Assembly (NCBI RefSeq): GCF_000614545.1
Contig: NZ_BAKW01000016.1
Span: 23,762-87,761, forward strand
Reading direction: 5' to 3'
Length of the DNA: 64,000 bases
Origin: Asaia platycodi JCM 25414
GTDB lineage: Bacteria; Pseudomonadota; Alphaproteobacteria; Acetobacterales; Acetobacteraceae
A model generated the notes under the pieces. It did no database searches and was not told the origin of the DNA. It saw nothing but the letters and a program-made list of their open reading frames with translations. This document shows, piece after piece, positions 21,410 to 30,760 of this stretch. The position numbers and the translations under genes are program-made. Within the stretch, counting starts at the first letter, position 1, and every line of letters begins with the position of its first letter.

Positions 21410-21880
21410 CTAGCGCCGGAACATTCCGCGAAGGCGTGGTTGAGCTTCACTCTTTTCTGGTGTCGCCGAACGCAGAAGCATAAATACCTCGCGAAGTGAC
21501 ATTTTTCGCCAAGGCAGAGGTGCTTCTTCGACATCCACATGAGGCACGGGTCGTTCCAAAGGCGCCTGGACTGCCGCTTCAGAGCGCGTGAAACCGCGCA
21601 TTGTTCGGGGCGCCTCTGCAGCTGGCGGATGATCCGCCGACCTGGAAGACGCTCGCGCAGCCTGCTGGGGCGCGATCGCTTCCTGAACGCGCGGCGGCAC
21701 AGATTCCATCGAGGTCATTTTGGTTTCGACACTTTTAGCCGGCTCTTCAGCTGTCGTATCAACGACCGGCGGCAAGGTATTCATACGCGCAAACGCGTTG
21801 AAATCCTGGAAACCGTCGTCGTCTGGCGCGGGATGGTCGCCCGAAAAGGAGTCTTCTAAGATTTTGAATCTGTCCGGCAT
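21410..21880 (-). CDS. Small Pro/Ala-rich protein of the cellulose operon
   Basis: A 156-residue soluble protein with an acidic start (FSGDHPAPDDDGFQDFNAF), a long disordered Pro/Ala/Glu-rich middle and a basic C-terminus (SLREVFMLLRSA, then RLRGMFRR). It starts at ATG 21880, overlapping the stop of the cellulase gene, and is followed by bcsQ, so it is surely part of the operon. Position and composition suggest a BcsP, BcsO or BcsR-like accessory factor working with BcsQ, but I see no diagnostic motif and cannot choose between them. It could also be lineage-specific. Confidence 0.6.
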   Translation of the reverse strand: MPDRFKILEDSFSGDHPAPDDDGFQDFNAFARMNTLPPVVDTTAEEPAKSVETKMTSMESVPPRVQEAIAPQQAARASSRSADHPPAAEAPRTMRGFTRSEAAVQAPLERPVPHVDVEEAPLPWRKMSLREVFMLLRSATPEKSEAQPRLRGMFRR

Positions 21881-22929
21881 TACACCATCTCCATAGCTGC
21901 GATTCGTGCTTGCAGGGTCAGAGAAGCAGAATAATAATCACTGCTTTCCTTGATGCTTGGCAGGTTTTGCAACGCATCTGGTCCGTTCAAGGCGAACATG
22001 AAGACCGCCTTGAAGCCTGGGGGTGCGTTGTAATTAGACCGTTCACCCGTCTTGAGGTCTATCCACCCCGGTAGTCCGTTCATGGTGTAGTTCTGACTCA
22101 CCGCATACAGCGCCTGTGTCAGGCTGACTGGCATATAGTTCGCCCATTTCAGATACAACGGGATACGGATCGCATCATATGAGAAGCGCGCTGGGAAACC
22201 CGTCGCGGGGAAGATGCGCTCCGACTTCCGGTCAATCGACAGCCAATCGGGTGGAAGTCCCCAAAGGCCAAATCGACTGGACTGGACCAGTTGCTGCCCG
22301 GAATCGATAAGCCCAGCCCAGGGACCGGACGGATCAAGACGTGCCGCTCTCTGCAAGGCGGGAATGTTGTAATAGGACAGGTTGATCACGACGCTCTTGG
22401 GTCGGTCAAATCCTTTCGCACCAGGGAGGAGGACAATACGACTACCTACCTTCCGTACGCATTTCTGGCCAAGATCTTTGATGATTGCCTGAGCCTGCTG
22501 CGCATAATCCTCACGGCCCCACAAGATTGCCGCGCGACGAAGCGCCCATGCAATCATGAGATCGCCGTCAGATGCATTGTTTGTATCCGTAATGTGCGGA
22601 GCTGACGGGGTCCAGCGCCAGCTGTGCAGATAGCCGTCCTTGTGTTTGAGGGTTCCCTGCGTCCAGGCCCACATCGTCTCGAATGCGGAACGGTCATTGA
22701 AAGTCGACGCGAAGAACAGACCGTACCCCTGCCCCTCCGAGTGTGAAATCCCGTTATTGCCCGTGTCGACAATGCGTCCGTCCGGCTGTAGAAAGCGAGA
22801 CTTATAAAGCTCCCAGTCCGGGTCAGAAGACGACGACGCCCTCGCCCTTGTTGCGCCGACACCTGTGAACAGAGCACTCAGCGCGAGCGAGTCACGACAG
22901 AAGTGACGTCTGGCCTGTAAACGGCGCAT
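21880..22929 (-). CDS. bcsZ: GH8 endoglucanase of the cellulose operon
   Basis: Secreted endo-beta-1,4-glucanase of glycoside hydrolase family 8 (BcsZ/CMCax). An N-terminal export signal (RDSLALSALFTGVGATRARA) precedes the catalytic (alpha/alpha)6 barrel. The general acid Glu is in HSEGQGYGLFFA and the catalytic-site Asp in NNASDGDLMIAWAL. The length of 349 matches the family. Such enzymes trim glucan chains and are needed for normal ribbon formation. It is the first gene of the operon, with about 475 bases of upstream non-coding DNA that should hold the operon promoter. Confidence 0.92.
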   Translation of the reverse strand: MRRLQARRHFCRDSLALSALFTGVGATRARASSSSDPDWELYKSRFLQPDGRIVDTGNNGISHSEGQGYGLFFASTFNDRSAFETMWAWTQGTLKHKDGYLHSWRWTPSAPHITDTNNASDGDLMIAWALRRAAILWGREDYAQQAQAIIKDLGQKCVRKVGSRIVLLPGAKGFDRPKSVVINLSYYNIPALQRAARLDPSGPWAGLIDSGQQLVQSSRFGLWGLPPDWLSIDRKSERIFPATGFPARFSYDAIRIPLYLKWANYMPVSLTQALYAVSQNYTMNGLPGWIDLKTGERSNYNAPPGFKAVFMFALNGPDALQNLPSIKESSDYYSASLTLQARIAAMEMV

Positions 22930-23404
22930 TAACGATCTTTCGAATAGAGCAGCATTGTTGCCGCGGTTTGTGTCACGATCTTTTCCCTAGGATCAATGTG
23001 ACGTCAACACTTTGTGTGTTTCGTTAAGATTTTTCGCGAGCTTGTCACTAAAATGCCATTTAATCTATATTTCCGTTAATATACGCCTTGGCGATCGTCC
23101 CAGAGGTTGACGAAATCACCCGACATTTTCCGCGACGAATCGTCACGCATCTGGAGAAGTTTCGAACACAGAACGCATGATAAGCAGGCTGACTTAACGG
23201 AAAGTATCTAGCCGAGCGATTTATATGGATAATTACGAAGCTAGCAGAAACCTGTACCCGAGCCTCAAGGTAGCAATGTAACGCCAGCATAATCCTGACT
23301 CGTCATCCACATGTGTAGATGGTGGCACCTTGCTGGCGGCAGGGCATATTTCCAGCCGGAAGCGACAATAGCGCCTGTCACTCTCACTGCATTTTTCTTT
23401 GTTT
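22930..23404. other. Intergenic region upstream of the cellulose operon
   Basis: No gene seen. The part nearest bcsZ is AT-richer and contains on the minus strand a TTGACG hexamer followed 17 bases later by a poor -10 candidate. The cellulose operon promoter is expected here, but I cannot fix it from the sequence. Confidence 0.4.
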
Positions 23405-25185
23405 TCAGGCGAGCGGTCGGCGCAGCGTCTGCACAGGGAAGGTCAGGCGATATTCTGTCCCGTCGTCTGACGATATGTCCAGGGTTGCGCCCAGCTGACG
23501 GGCAAATCCGCGCACCAATTGCAGCCCTATGCCTTCGCGCTTCTCCTTATCCTCCTGCGTCGTATTGGAGAGGCCTATACCGTCATCTCTGACAACGAGG
23601 GTTGCGGTCTCGCTGTGTCTGTGAAGTGAGATATAGACAGACCCCGAACGTCGCTTGGAAAGGCGTAACGAAGAGCATTTGTGACGACTTCTGTTACGAT
23701 CAGCGAAAGCGGCACCGCCTGATCAGGCGTAATTGGAACGTCCTGAACATCGAGGGAGAGGCTGATTCTCCCCCGGTTTACTCTATTATTCGCTGTAAAG
23801 ATCTGGCTCGCCAGTTCTTCAAGAAACGCCCGAACGTCAAGCGTAGATAATCCACCCTCGGGATAGAGGTGTCGATGTAGTGTCGCCAATGACCTTACGC
23901 GATCACGCACAAGATGAAACTCTTCACGCGCCTCGGGAAGTTTGATGCGGTTGGCTTGCAAATTGAGTAACGAGGCAACGATCTGCAGGTTATTCTTCAC
24001 CCGATGATGGATCTCCTTGATCAGGAGATCCTGTTGTTTGGCTGCTCTCTGCAAACGTGCCTCATGGCGGTCAAGACGACGCGTAGCGCGACTGAAAGCG
24101 CGCTCCATCTGGCGAATTTCAAGGGGAAGAGATCTCGGCAAGTCAGGCTGGAAGGTGCCGTGCCGCCGCCAGTCGGCAACACTGAAGGCAAGTTTCTCCA
24201 AGGGTTCGACCAGATAGCGCTGCGCGGCCAGCGCGACGAGCAGTAACTCGACGACGAGGATCAGAACGATAAGCGTGACCCGCGCTAGAAAAAGCTGCAA
24301 GGCTCTCGCTTCCGCCAGACTTCGCACTGACACGGAAACAATACTCGCGGGCCCGTAACCCGGTGCAAGCGTGTAGTAAGTGCCCCCGACCTCGAAGTGA
24401 TCAACGCGCTTGTTGGACTGGAGGTCCCGATCAAGTCGTGCAGTAGCTTCCGGCAACCACGGGTTGGCGATTTTCTGGTTTGGCGTGAGTGCAACCGGTA
24501 CTGCCCCAGGTGTATACACCCAAAGATCTGTCGCTCCGCTATCGGGGTCCGAAGGCGGATGGGCGTATTGAGCCAGCGTTACAAGCTGCGGATTTACGAG
24601 AGAACGAAACGCGACGAGGCGTCCAGACACCGTTCCTCCCGAGCGATCGATATAATTCAGCGGAACATTGATACGAATGATCGGACGAGGCCCCTTGAGA
24701 ATGACCTCGACACCGCTCTCGTTGCCCACGTCTTCTCCCGAGTTGGCTGGTCGCACCAAAGACAGACGAGTTTCGTCACACACGATCTCACCCGACGCGA
24801 CTTCCTTCGACGCTGCGACGACTTTACCCGATTGATCTACCAAAGCGAGCGAGCAGTAGTGCTGCTGGTTGATAGACTCAACGAGTAAAAGGGCGCGCGA
24901 GGCAATCTCCTCGTGAAGACCGATCCGTGCCAGAATTTCGAGCGCCCCATGCGCACGGCCAAGGTCGGCAGCAATCTCGTGACGCGCGCTGATCGCGTCC
25001 GCCTGAATTCGCTCAAAGCTGTTATTGGAGGTGGCTACGTAGGTGTGCCAGGCAAGCACCCCGGCTACGCAGGCGAGAGGCAGCGAAGTGCAGACGATTA
25101 AAGCCATCACACGAGAGCCGACAGTGTCGAACAAACCAGGTCGCAAGCGTGAGCCCTTGAACGAAGAGAGAAAGGAGACGGTCAC
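23405..25185 (-). pseudogene. Sensor histidine kinase, HisKA_2/HWE type (frameshifted near 3' end)
   Basis: Membrane-bound kinase. A first hydrophobic helix (VMALIVCTSLPLACVAGVL), a roughly 250-residue periplasmic sensor region, a second helix (FLARVTLIVLILVVELLLVALAA), a HAMP-like linker, then a HisKA_2 domain with phospho-acceptor His in KEIHHRVKNNLQIVASLLNL, and an ATPase domain with N-box VVTNALRYAFP. The G-box DDGIGL and the C-terminus are in another frame; one missing A near 23655 restores YAFPKRRSGSVYISLHRH. This class phosphorylates PhyR. It sits directly downstream of nepR, so it is the likely general stress sensor. Confidence 0.85.
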
Positions 25186-25230
25186 CCGCCCTTCTTTCGG
25201 TTAGTCATCGCGCCAAGCTGCGGCTGGCCA

Positions 25231-25419
25231 TCATGACGACCTGTCGTCGCGGTCTTCCTCAATGAGACGAAGCAGTTCCTCAGGGATTGGTTCGCTGGCA
25301 ACATCGTCAAAGAGCTGATGCAAACCGCGCTTGAGCCATATGTCGAACGGGCTGTCACTCTCGTGAGAGTGGGTCTCCTGGCGGGACTTCTCCGGCGCGC
25401 CGTCCTTTCCCCCAGTCAT
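25231..25419 (-). CDS. nepR: NepR anti-sigma factor
   Basis: A short protein of about 62 residues from ATG 25419. The conserved NepR core is present: FDIWLKRGLHQLFDDVASEP, then IPEELLRLIEE. NepR holds EcfG inactive until phosphorylated PhyR displaces it. The longer frame starting at 25485 adds a Cys/Trp-rich piece not found in the family, so the shorter start is preferred. It lies between ecfG upstream and the kinase gene downstream on the same strand. Confidence 0.85.
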   Translation of the reverse strand: MTGGKDGAPEKSRQETHSHESDSPFDIWLKRGLHQLFDDVASEPIPEELLRLIEEDRDDRSS

Positions 25420-25538
25420 ATCATCACCCCAACAAAAGAAATCGACCCATGCGTTTCTAACAAAGGTTCGGCTCACGAGTTGCACGCTGGAAATTTAATC
25501 AGGGCAATTTGAACAAAAAGAAAGCCCCAATTGCACTT

Positions 25539-25567
25539 GAGGGGAATGATCCACGATCATTCCCCTC
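25539..25567 (-). terminator. Strong hairpin between ecfG and nepR
   Basis: Perfect 12-bp stem (GAGGGGAATGAT and ATCATTCCCCTC) with a five-base loop. On the minus strand it follows ecfG and precedes nepR. Its own 3' flank is not a T run, but the CCCC of its 3' arm can alternatively pair with GGGG located just before CTTTCTTTTT, so a weaker terminator-like structure competes with it. It may terminate or attenuate transcription into nepR. Confidence 0.55.
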
Positions 25568-25629
25568 AGGATTTTGCATAGATGTCGCACTATTGAGTCT
25601 CTGCTCAAAAGAAACGTCTACTTTACCAT

Positions 25630-26207
25630 TCAGAACGTGAAAAGATCGTCAGACTTCAGACCCTTACGCCGGCGATCATCGAGCGTAGCGCGAAGCGCTG
25701 CAACCTTGACGCGGAGCTTATCATTGGCGGGCAAATCTCCGGTCATCCAGGCTTCGAGCTGACGGCGAGCGCGGAACACGCGGCTTTTGGCAGTTCCGAC
25801 AGCGCAACCCGTTGCTTCTGCGAGAGCCTCGTAGCTCATGCCTGAACAACGACCATCACAAGAGCCTCGCGCTGGTCTGAAGGGAGGCGCGACAGTGCCA
25901 TGGACAGATCTTTGAGTGCCAAGCTGTCTTCATGCGTTGCATTACTGGCGAAGGAAGATGCAGGCACATCGTCAATGTCAGTTGTCTCGCGACGCTTACG
26001 CAGATCAGAAATGAAGCGATTGCGAAGGATACGATGCATCCATGCAGAGAAATTCGTACCCGGAATGAAGCTGTCCTGAGCAGCCAAGGCGTTGCAGACT
26101 GCGTCCTGCACCAGATCCTCGGCAGCAGAGCGGTTCCGCGTCAGGGAAAGCGCCTGAATACGCAGTTTGGGGAGAATCTGGATAACTTGGTCGTGGAAGC
26201 TGGTCAT
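25630..26207 (-). pseudogene. ecfG: EcfG-type RNA polymerase sigma factor (frameshifted)
   Basis: ECF sigma factor of the general stress response class. Region 2 (RSAAEDLVQDAVCNALA, then FSAWMHRILRNRFISDLRKR) is in the first frame. Region 4 (MSYEALAEATGCAVGTAKSRVFRARRQLE) is in a second frame beginning near 25840. One lost G (CAGGGCATG read as CAGGCATG) joins them as VVVQGMSYEAL. The restored protein has about 190 residues. Its position beside nepR, the kinase and phyR supports the assignment. Without correction it would lack the -35-binding region. Confidence 0.85.
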
Positions 26208-26344
26208 GCGAAAATCCTTCTTCGCTCAGTGCTTTTCATCCCACCAATGAATGGCGCGAAAGATCGGTTGCATCAGATTGCAATTTTTCGAACTTATTTT
26301 TTCACAACCCTGCAATCCGTTGTCGCAAGCGAACCGGTTCGCGA

Positions 26345-26896
26345 TCAGACGGGGGGAGCATCGGAGGCGTGCATACCTGGAAGCGCTGCGAGTTCCGCCA
26401 GCTTCGCCCTCGCGCGCGAAACACGTGCTTTCATTGTACCAACCGGACAAAGGCAGATCTCGGCGGCCTCCTCATAGCTCATCTCCTGCGCGCCCACGAG
26501 AATGAGTGCCTCACGCAGGGTCTCGGGTAGTCGCCAGAGAAGCACGGAGAGGTCGTGCACATGATCGTGATATCCTTGAGCGCCTTCTCCACCCTCTTCG
26601 CTACCCTGCGAAATTTCCGAAAGGATTTCACTCTCCTTCACCTTGCGGCGCTTCTGCTCGTAGAAAATATTGCGCAAAATGGTGAAGAGCCAGGCTTTGA
26701 TATTTGTCCCCTCGACAAATTGAGCGCGCGCGCCCAAGGCGCGGAGAACTGTATCCTGCACGAGGTCATCCGCTGATGTGACATCTCTTGTCAGGTAGCG
26801 AGCAAAGCCGCGCAGGTCGGAGAGATGCACAGCGATGCCGCGTCTCACAGGGTCCAGACTGCCCGACTTGTCGCCCCTGTTCATGGGGTGGTCCAC
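26345..26896 (-). CDS. Second EcfG-like RNA polymerase sigma factor
   Basis: Intact 183-residue ECF sigma factor closely similar in plan to the neighbouring ecfG. Region 2 has TSADDLVQDTVLRAL and KAWLFTILRNIFYEQKRR, and region 4 has MSYEEAAEICLCPVGTMKARVSRARAKL. The insert between them is acidic (SEISQGSEEGGEG). Multiple EcfG paralogues are common in Alphaproteobacteria; this one is the gene next to phyR and transcribed away from it. It may be the one that functions if the other is truly broken. Confidence 0.88.
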   Translation of the reverse strand: MDHPMNRGDKSGSLDPVRRGIAVHLSDLRGFARYLTRDVTSADDLVQDTVLRALGARAQFVEGTNIKAWLFTILRNIFYEQKRRKVKESEILSEISQGSEEGGEGAQGYHDHVHDLSVLLWRLPETLREALILVGAQEMSYEEAAEICLCPVGTMKARVSRARAKLAELAALPGMHASDAPPV

Positions 26897-27019
26897 ACTC
26901 AGAGCGCGGTCTCCTCGATATGGGTCACAGCATTCCTCTTTGCTGAAGCGTGGAAAAGTGCCATCCTGACGCGACAGGCCGCGTCTTGTTCGCGAATTTT
27001 TTCGGAGCTTCGTTACTCA

Positions 27020-27759
27020 ATGGTCGATGCAGAGCGCCAAGACCTTATACAAGCCTTGCCCTTTGCGCGACGTTTTGCAAGGGCTCTTGAAGGCAATCAG
27101 AAACAGGGTGATCAGCTGGTCGCCCTCGCGTTGAGAGATATGGTCACCCGCAAGGGCGGGCACGATATCAACAAACGCTTTCGTCTCTACCGGTCTATTA
27201 TTGAGTGTCACAGACAGGACAATGAGGTGCTGAATAAGCCTTCCTCTCTATCTTTGACCCAGAAACTGGTGCTGTTGCTCACCTCGCTGGAAGAGGTGCC
27301 GCTCAGTGCTGTCGCGTTGATCCTGGATCGGAGCGAGAGTGAAATTCTCGCTGAGATCGCTCAGGCGAATGATGGTTTGCGTTCTGTCGCTGAAACAAGT
27401 GTGCTCATTATCGAGGATGAGCATTATTGCCATGGATATTCAGGATGTCGTCCAGCAATGTGGGCATCGCATCGCTGGCGTGGCGTACACGGAAGCAGAT
27501 GCGGTGCGTATCGCCAAGGAAACGAAGCCAGCTCATTCTCGCCGATATCAATCTCGGCGGTGGCGGCGATGGTATGCATGCGGTTGGTCGCATCATGAAA
27601 GATCACCAGGCACCCGTCATTTTCGTGACCGCCTATCCCGAGCGCCTTCTCACGGGTGAGCAGGAAGAGCCCTCTTTCATCATCACCAAGCCTTTTGAGC
27701 CAACCACGCTCGCCATCACGACCTACCAGGCCGTGACCGGAGGACTGAAATCGATCTGA
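27020..27759 (+). pseudogene. phyR: General stress response regulator PhyR (two frame breaks)
   Basis: PhyR has a sigma-factor-like N-terminal domain that binds NepR and a C-terminal receiver. Here the N-terminal part (ALPFARRFARALEG onward, with LLLTSLEEVPLSAVALIL) is in one frame. The receiver starts VLIIEDEH, continues in a second frame as IIAMDIQDVVQQCGHRIAGVA, and in a third as QLILADINLGGGGDGM with the phospho-acceptor Asp, then VIFVTAYPERLL and the Lys in ITKPF. Breaks near 27423 and 27525 each fit loss of two bases (for example CCG to C). ATG 27020 with CGGAG upstream is the start; the frame is open further upstream. Confidence 0.85.
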
Positions 27760-27793
27760 CTTGCATCGTGCGGATCGGTGCGACACATAGCTT

Positions 27794-29614
27794 ATGGCTG
27801 CACCGATCCTTCACCTTCGCAATATCGTTTATTCTCTTGGGGGGCGTCCGCTTCTGGACGGCGCCGAAATCGGGGTTGCCCCCGGCGAGAAGCTCTGCCT
27901 CGTTGGGCGTAATGGTTCAGGAAAATCAACGCTCCTCCGCATTGCCGCAGGGGAGATCCTGCCTGATTCAGGCCAGTGCTTCGTTCAGCCCGGCATCAAG
28001 ATCGTCTATCTGCCGCAAGAGCCTGATCTTGCGGCTTTTCCTACCAGCTATGACTACGTCGCTCAGGATCTTCCACCCGAAGAAGACTATCTCGCCCGCA
28101 GCATGCTCGCCGAGCTTGGCCTGACCGGAGAAGAGAGTACGTCCACGTTGTCGGGCGGTGAAGCGAGGCGCTGCGCCCTCGCCCGCGCGTTGGCCGCTCG
28201 ACCTGATCTGCTGCTCCTGGACGAGCCCACAAACCATCTCGACCTGCCCACCATTACGTGGCTGGAGCGAGAGCTTGCCTCGATGCGCTCGGCCATGATC
28301 GTGATCAGCCACGACCGACGTCTTCTTGAGACGCTCTCGCGCGCCGTGGTCTGGCTGGAGCAAGGCATCACCCGCCGACTCGATCAGGGCTTCGCGCGTT
28401 TCGAAGACTGGCGCGAGGAAGTACTCGCTCTGGAAGAGCTGGCCGCTCACAAGCTCGACCGCGAGATAGCGCGGGAAGAGGACTGGATGCGCTACGGCGT
28501 CACTGCGCGACGCAAGCGCAACGTGCGTCGCGTGGCAGAGCTGGCCGGTCTGCGTTCCAGACGCAAGGAAATCGCCAGCCAGTTCCGGGGCGCGCTCAAA
28601 CTGACCGTCTCCGAGGCCGAGAGCACCGGCAAGCTCACAACTGTCGCCGAGAATGTCACCAAGGGCTTCGGCGATCGCATCGTGGTGAGAGACCTCGATC
28701 TTCGTGTGCTCAGAGGCGACAGGCTGGGGATCGTCGGCGCAAACGGCATGGGCAAGACGACGCTTCTCCGGCTCCTGACCGGTGAAGATCAGCCCGACAG
28801 CGGACGTGTGCAGATCGGGCCGTCAACATCGCTCGTGACACTGGACCAGCGTCGCGCAAGCCTCGATCCCAACCTCACCCTTGCCGACACCATGACAGGC
28901 GGCAGCGGCGACATGGTTCAGGTCGGCACCGAGAAGCGTCATGTCATCGGATATATGAAAGACTTTCTGTTCCGGCCCGAGCAGGCACGCACGCCAGTCG
29001 GCGTACTGTCTGGCGGTGAGCGCGGGCGCCTCGCGCTAGCCTGCGCCCTCGCCCAGCCGTCCAATCTTCTGGTGCTTGATGAGCCGACGAATGATCTCGA
29101 TCTGGAGACGCTCGACCTGCTTCAGGAAATGCTCGACGATTATCCGGGCACTGTCTTGCTCGTCAGCCATGACCGCGACTTTCTCGATCGCGTAGCGACC
29201 TCCGTCCTTGTGGCGCAGGGTGAAGGTCAATGGATCGAATATGCGGGCGGCTATAGTGATATGCTGGCGCAGACAGGCGGCGCAGCCCCTGCGGAGCGGG
29301 GAACGGCGGCAGGGAACCTCAAGGAAAGAACTGATTCGGATAAAAATGCCGCAAAATCAGGAAAGTCGAGCAAGAAGCTAAGCTATAAGGACAAGCTGGC
29401 CTTGGAAAAGCTTCCGCAGGAAATCGCCAGGCTCGAAAAGCTGATCCAGTCTCAGCGTGATATTCTGTCGGATCCGAGTCTTTATACTCGCGACCCCAAA
29501 AAATTCGCCAAGGTCAGCGACGATCTCACCCAGGCCGAAATCGCTCTGACCGAAGCAGAAGAATCCTGGCTTCTGCTCGAAATAAAGAAGGAAGAGGTCG
29601 AGACCGGCGCCTGA
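27794..29614 (+). CDS. uup: ABC-F family ATPase Uup
   Basis: Intact 606-residue ABC-F protein with two ATPase domains and no membrane segment. Domain 1 has GRNGSGKST (about 38-46), LSGGEARR and LLLDEPTNHLD. Domain 2 has GANGMGKTT (about 315-323), LSGGERGR and LVLDEPTNDLD. The C-terminal 80 residues form the Lys/Glu-rich coiled coil (ABC_tran_CTD) typical of Uup, which acts on the ribosome and on branched DNA. It faces the Gfo/Idh gene with a gap of 16 bases. Confidence 0.92.
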   Translation: MAAPILHLRNIVYSLGGRPLLDGAEIGVAPGEKLCLVGRNGSGKSTLLRIAAGEILPDSGQCFVQPGIKIVYLPQEPDLAAFPTSYDYVAQDLPPEEDYLARSMLAELGLTGEESTSTLSGGEARRCALARALAARPDLLLLDEPTNHLDLPTITWLERELASMRSAMIVISHDRRLLETLSRAVVWLEQGITRRLDQGFARFEDWREEVLALEELAAHKLDREIAREEDWMRYGVTARRKRNVRRVAELAGLRSRRKEIASQFRGALKLTVSEAESTGKLTTVAENVTKGFGDRIVVRDLDLRVLRGDRLGIVGANGMGKTTLLRLLTGEDQPDSGRVQIGPSTSLVTLDQRRASLDPNLTLADTMTGGSGDMVQVGTEKRHVIGYMKDFLFRPEQARTPVGVLSGGERGRLALACALAQPSNLLVLDEPTNDLDLETLDLLQEMLDDYPGTVLLVSHDRDFLDRVATSVLVAQGEGQWIEYAGGYSDMLAQTGGAAPAERGTAAGNLKERTDSDKNAAKSGKSSKKLSYKDKLALEKLPQEIARLEKLIQSQRDILSDPSLYTRDPKKFAKVSDDLTQAEIALTEAEESWLLLEIKKEEVETGA

Positions 29615-29630
29615 GAGGCTCCAGCGCCTT

Positions 29631-30598
29631 TCAGGTATTGATCAACCCGGAAAGCTCCATGGTTGTCCGGGAAGCATCCATGCTGGCTTTGACCCTGATG
29701 GCAGCATCCAGCGCCTGATGCCGGCTTCAGCGTTGACGAGGATCGGCGCCCCGTCGAGACATGATGCCGCGAAGGCATCGTGCTCCGCGGCAAGGCAGTC
29801 GCAATCTTTCCACTTTAACGCCTCGCGCCTGAAACCGCCCGTTCCCGGCAAAGGTAATCCACGCTTGCGGCCTATCATGGTCAGTTCCTGCTGCACGAAG
29901 TCAGCAGAAAGATACCCCTCCTCGGAAAACACGCGCATACGACGCTCTGTCTTGAGCGAGATGCGGCTGGCTGAAATCGATGCCACGCAGCCATTGGCGA
30001 ACCGGACGCGGGCATTGGAGATATCTTCATGCTCGCTCGACACGGCCACCCCTACCGCATCGATTGATTCGATAGGCGAGTCCACGAGTGAGAGCACAAG
30101 ATCCAGATCGTGGATCATCAGATCGAGAATGACAGAAACGTCGGTCCCGCGCGGCTTGAAGGGCGCGATACGAGTAGCTTCAATATAGAGTGGCTTGCCG
30201 ATCCTCTCGGAGATGGCCCGATGCTCCGAAGAATAGCGAAGCAGATGACCCACCTGCAGCACACATCCCGTTTCTCTCGCAAGTGCGGCCAGAGCATTGG
30301 CTTCCTCAAGAGTTGCGGCAATCGGCTTCTCGACCAGAACATGCCGTCCTGCTTTCAGACAGGCCGCAGCGACAGGAAAGTGATGCTCTGCAGGCGCCGC
30401 CACGATGACGGCATCGACCTGCGCAATCAATGCCTCGAGAGTCTCCGCGACCGCGCAGCCCACTTCCCTGGCTACACTCCCCGCTCGCGTCGGATCAGGG
30501 TCGAAAAGCGCGATAAGGGTCTCTCGGGGGCAGTCACGCACCTTGAGAGCATGAAACCGGCCGAAATGTCCGGCGCCGACAATTCCGACCTTCAGCAT
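29631..30598 (-). CDS. Gfo/Idh/MocA family oxidoreductase (tail frameshifted)
   Basis: NAD(P)-binding oxidoreductase with GIVGAGHFGRFHA at the N-terminus and the hallmark VEKPIAATLEEA motif. The start at ATG 30598 (AGGA seven bases upstream) fits the family better than the longest frame from 30667. As sequenced, the frame ends at 29642 with an out-of-family tail. One lost G near 29714 restores GIRALDAAIRVKASMDASRTT and a stop at 29633-29631. The substrate is probably a sugar or inositol derivative, but nothing in the context decides. Confidence 0.85.
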
Positions 30599-30760
30599 CT
30601 GTTTTCCTGGCTCTTGAGCAACTGAATTCATGTTTTTGGTGTAGCAGGGCGCAGAGGGAGGTTGCAACGCGCTGCGCCACCCGGCATCTTCCCGCAGCCT
30701 GACCGCCCTGCGGTAGTTTTTGATCTCCGGTCGTTACAAAGAAGGACGCCGCTCAGTTCG

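Noticed and set aside
26208..27019. Search for an EcfG-type promoter (GGAAC-N16/17-CGTT) around phyR and the sigma genes
   Set aside because: No convincing match was found on either strand.
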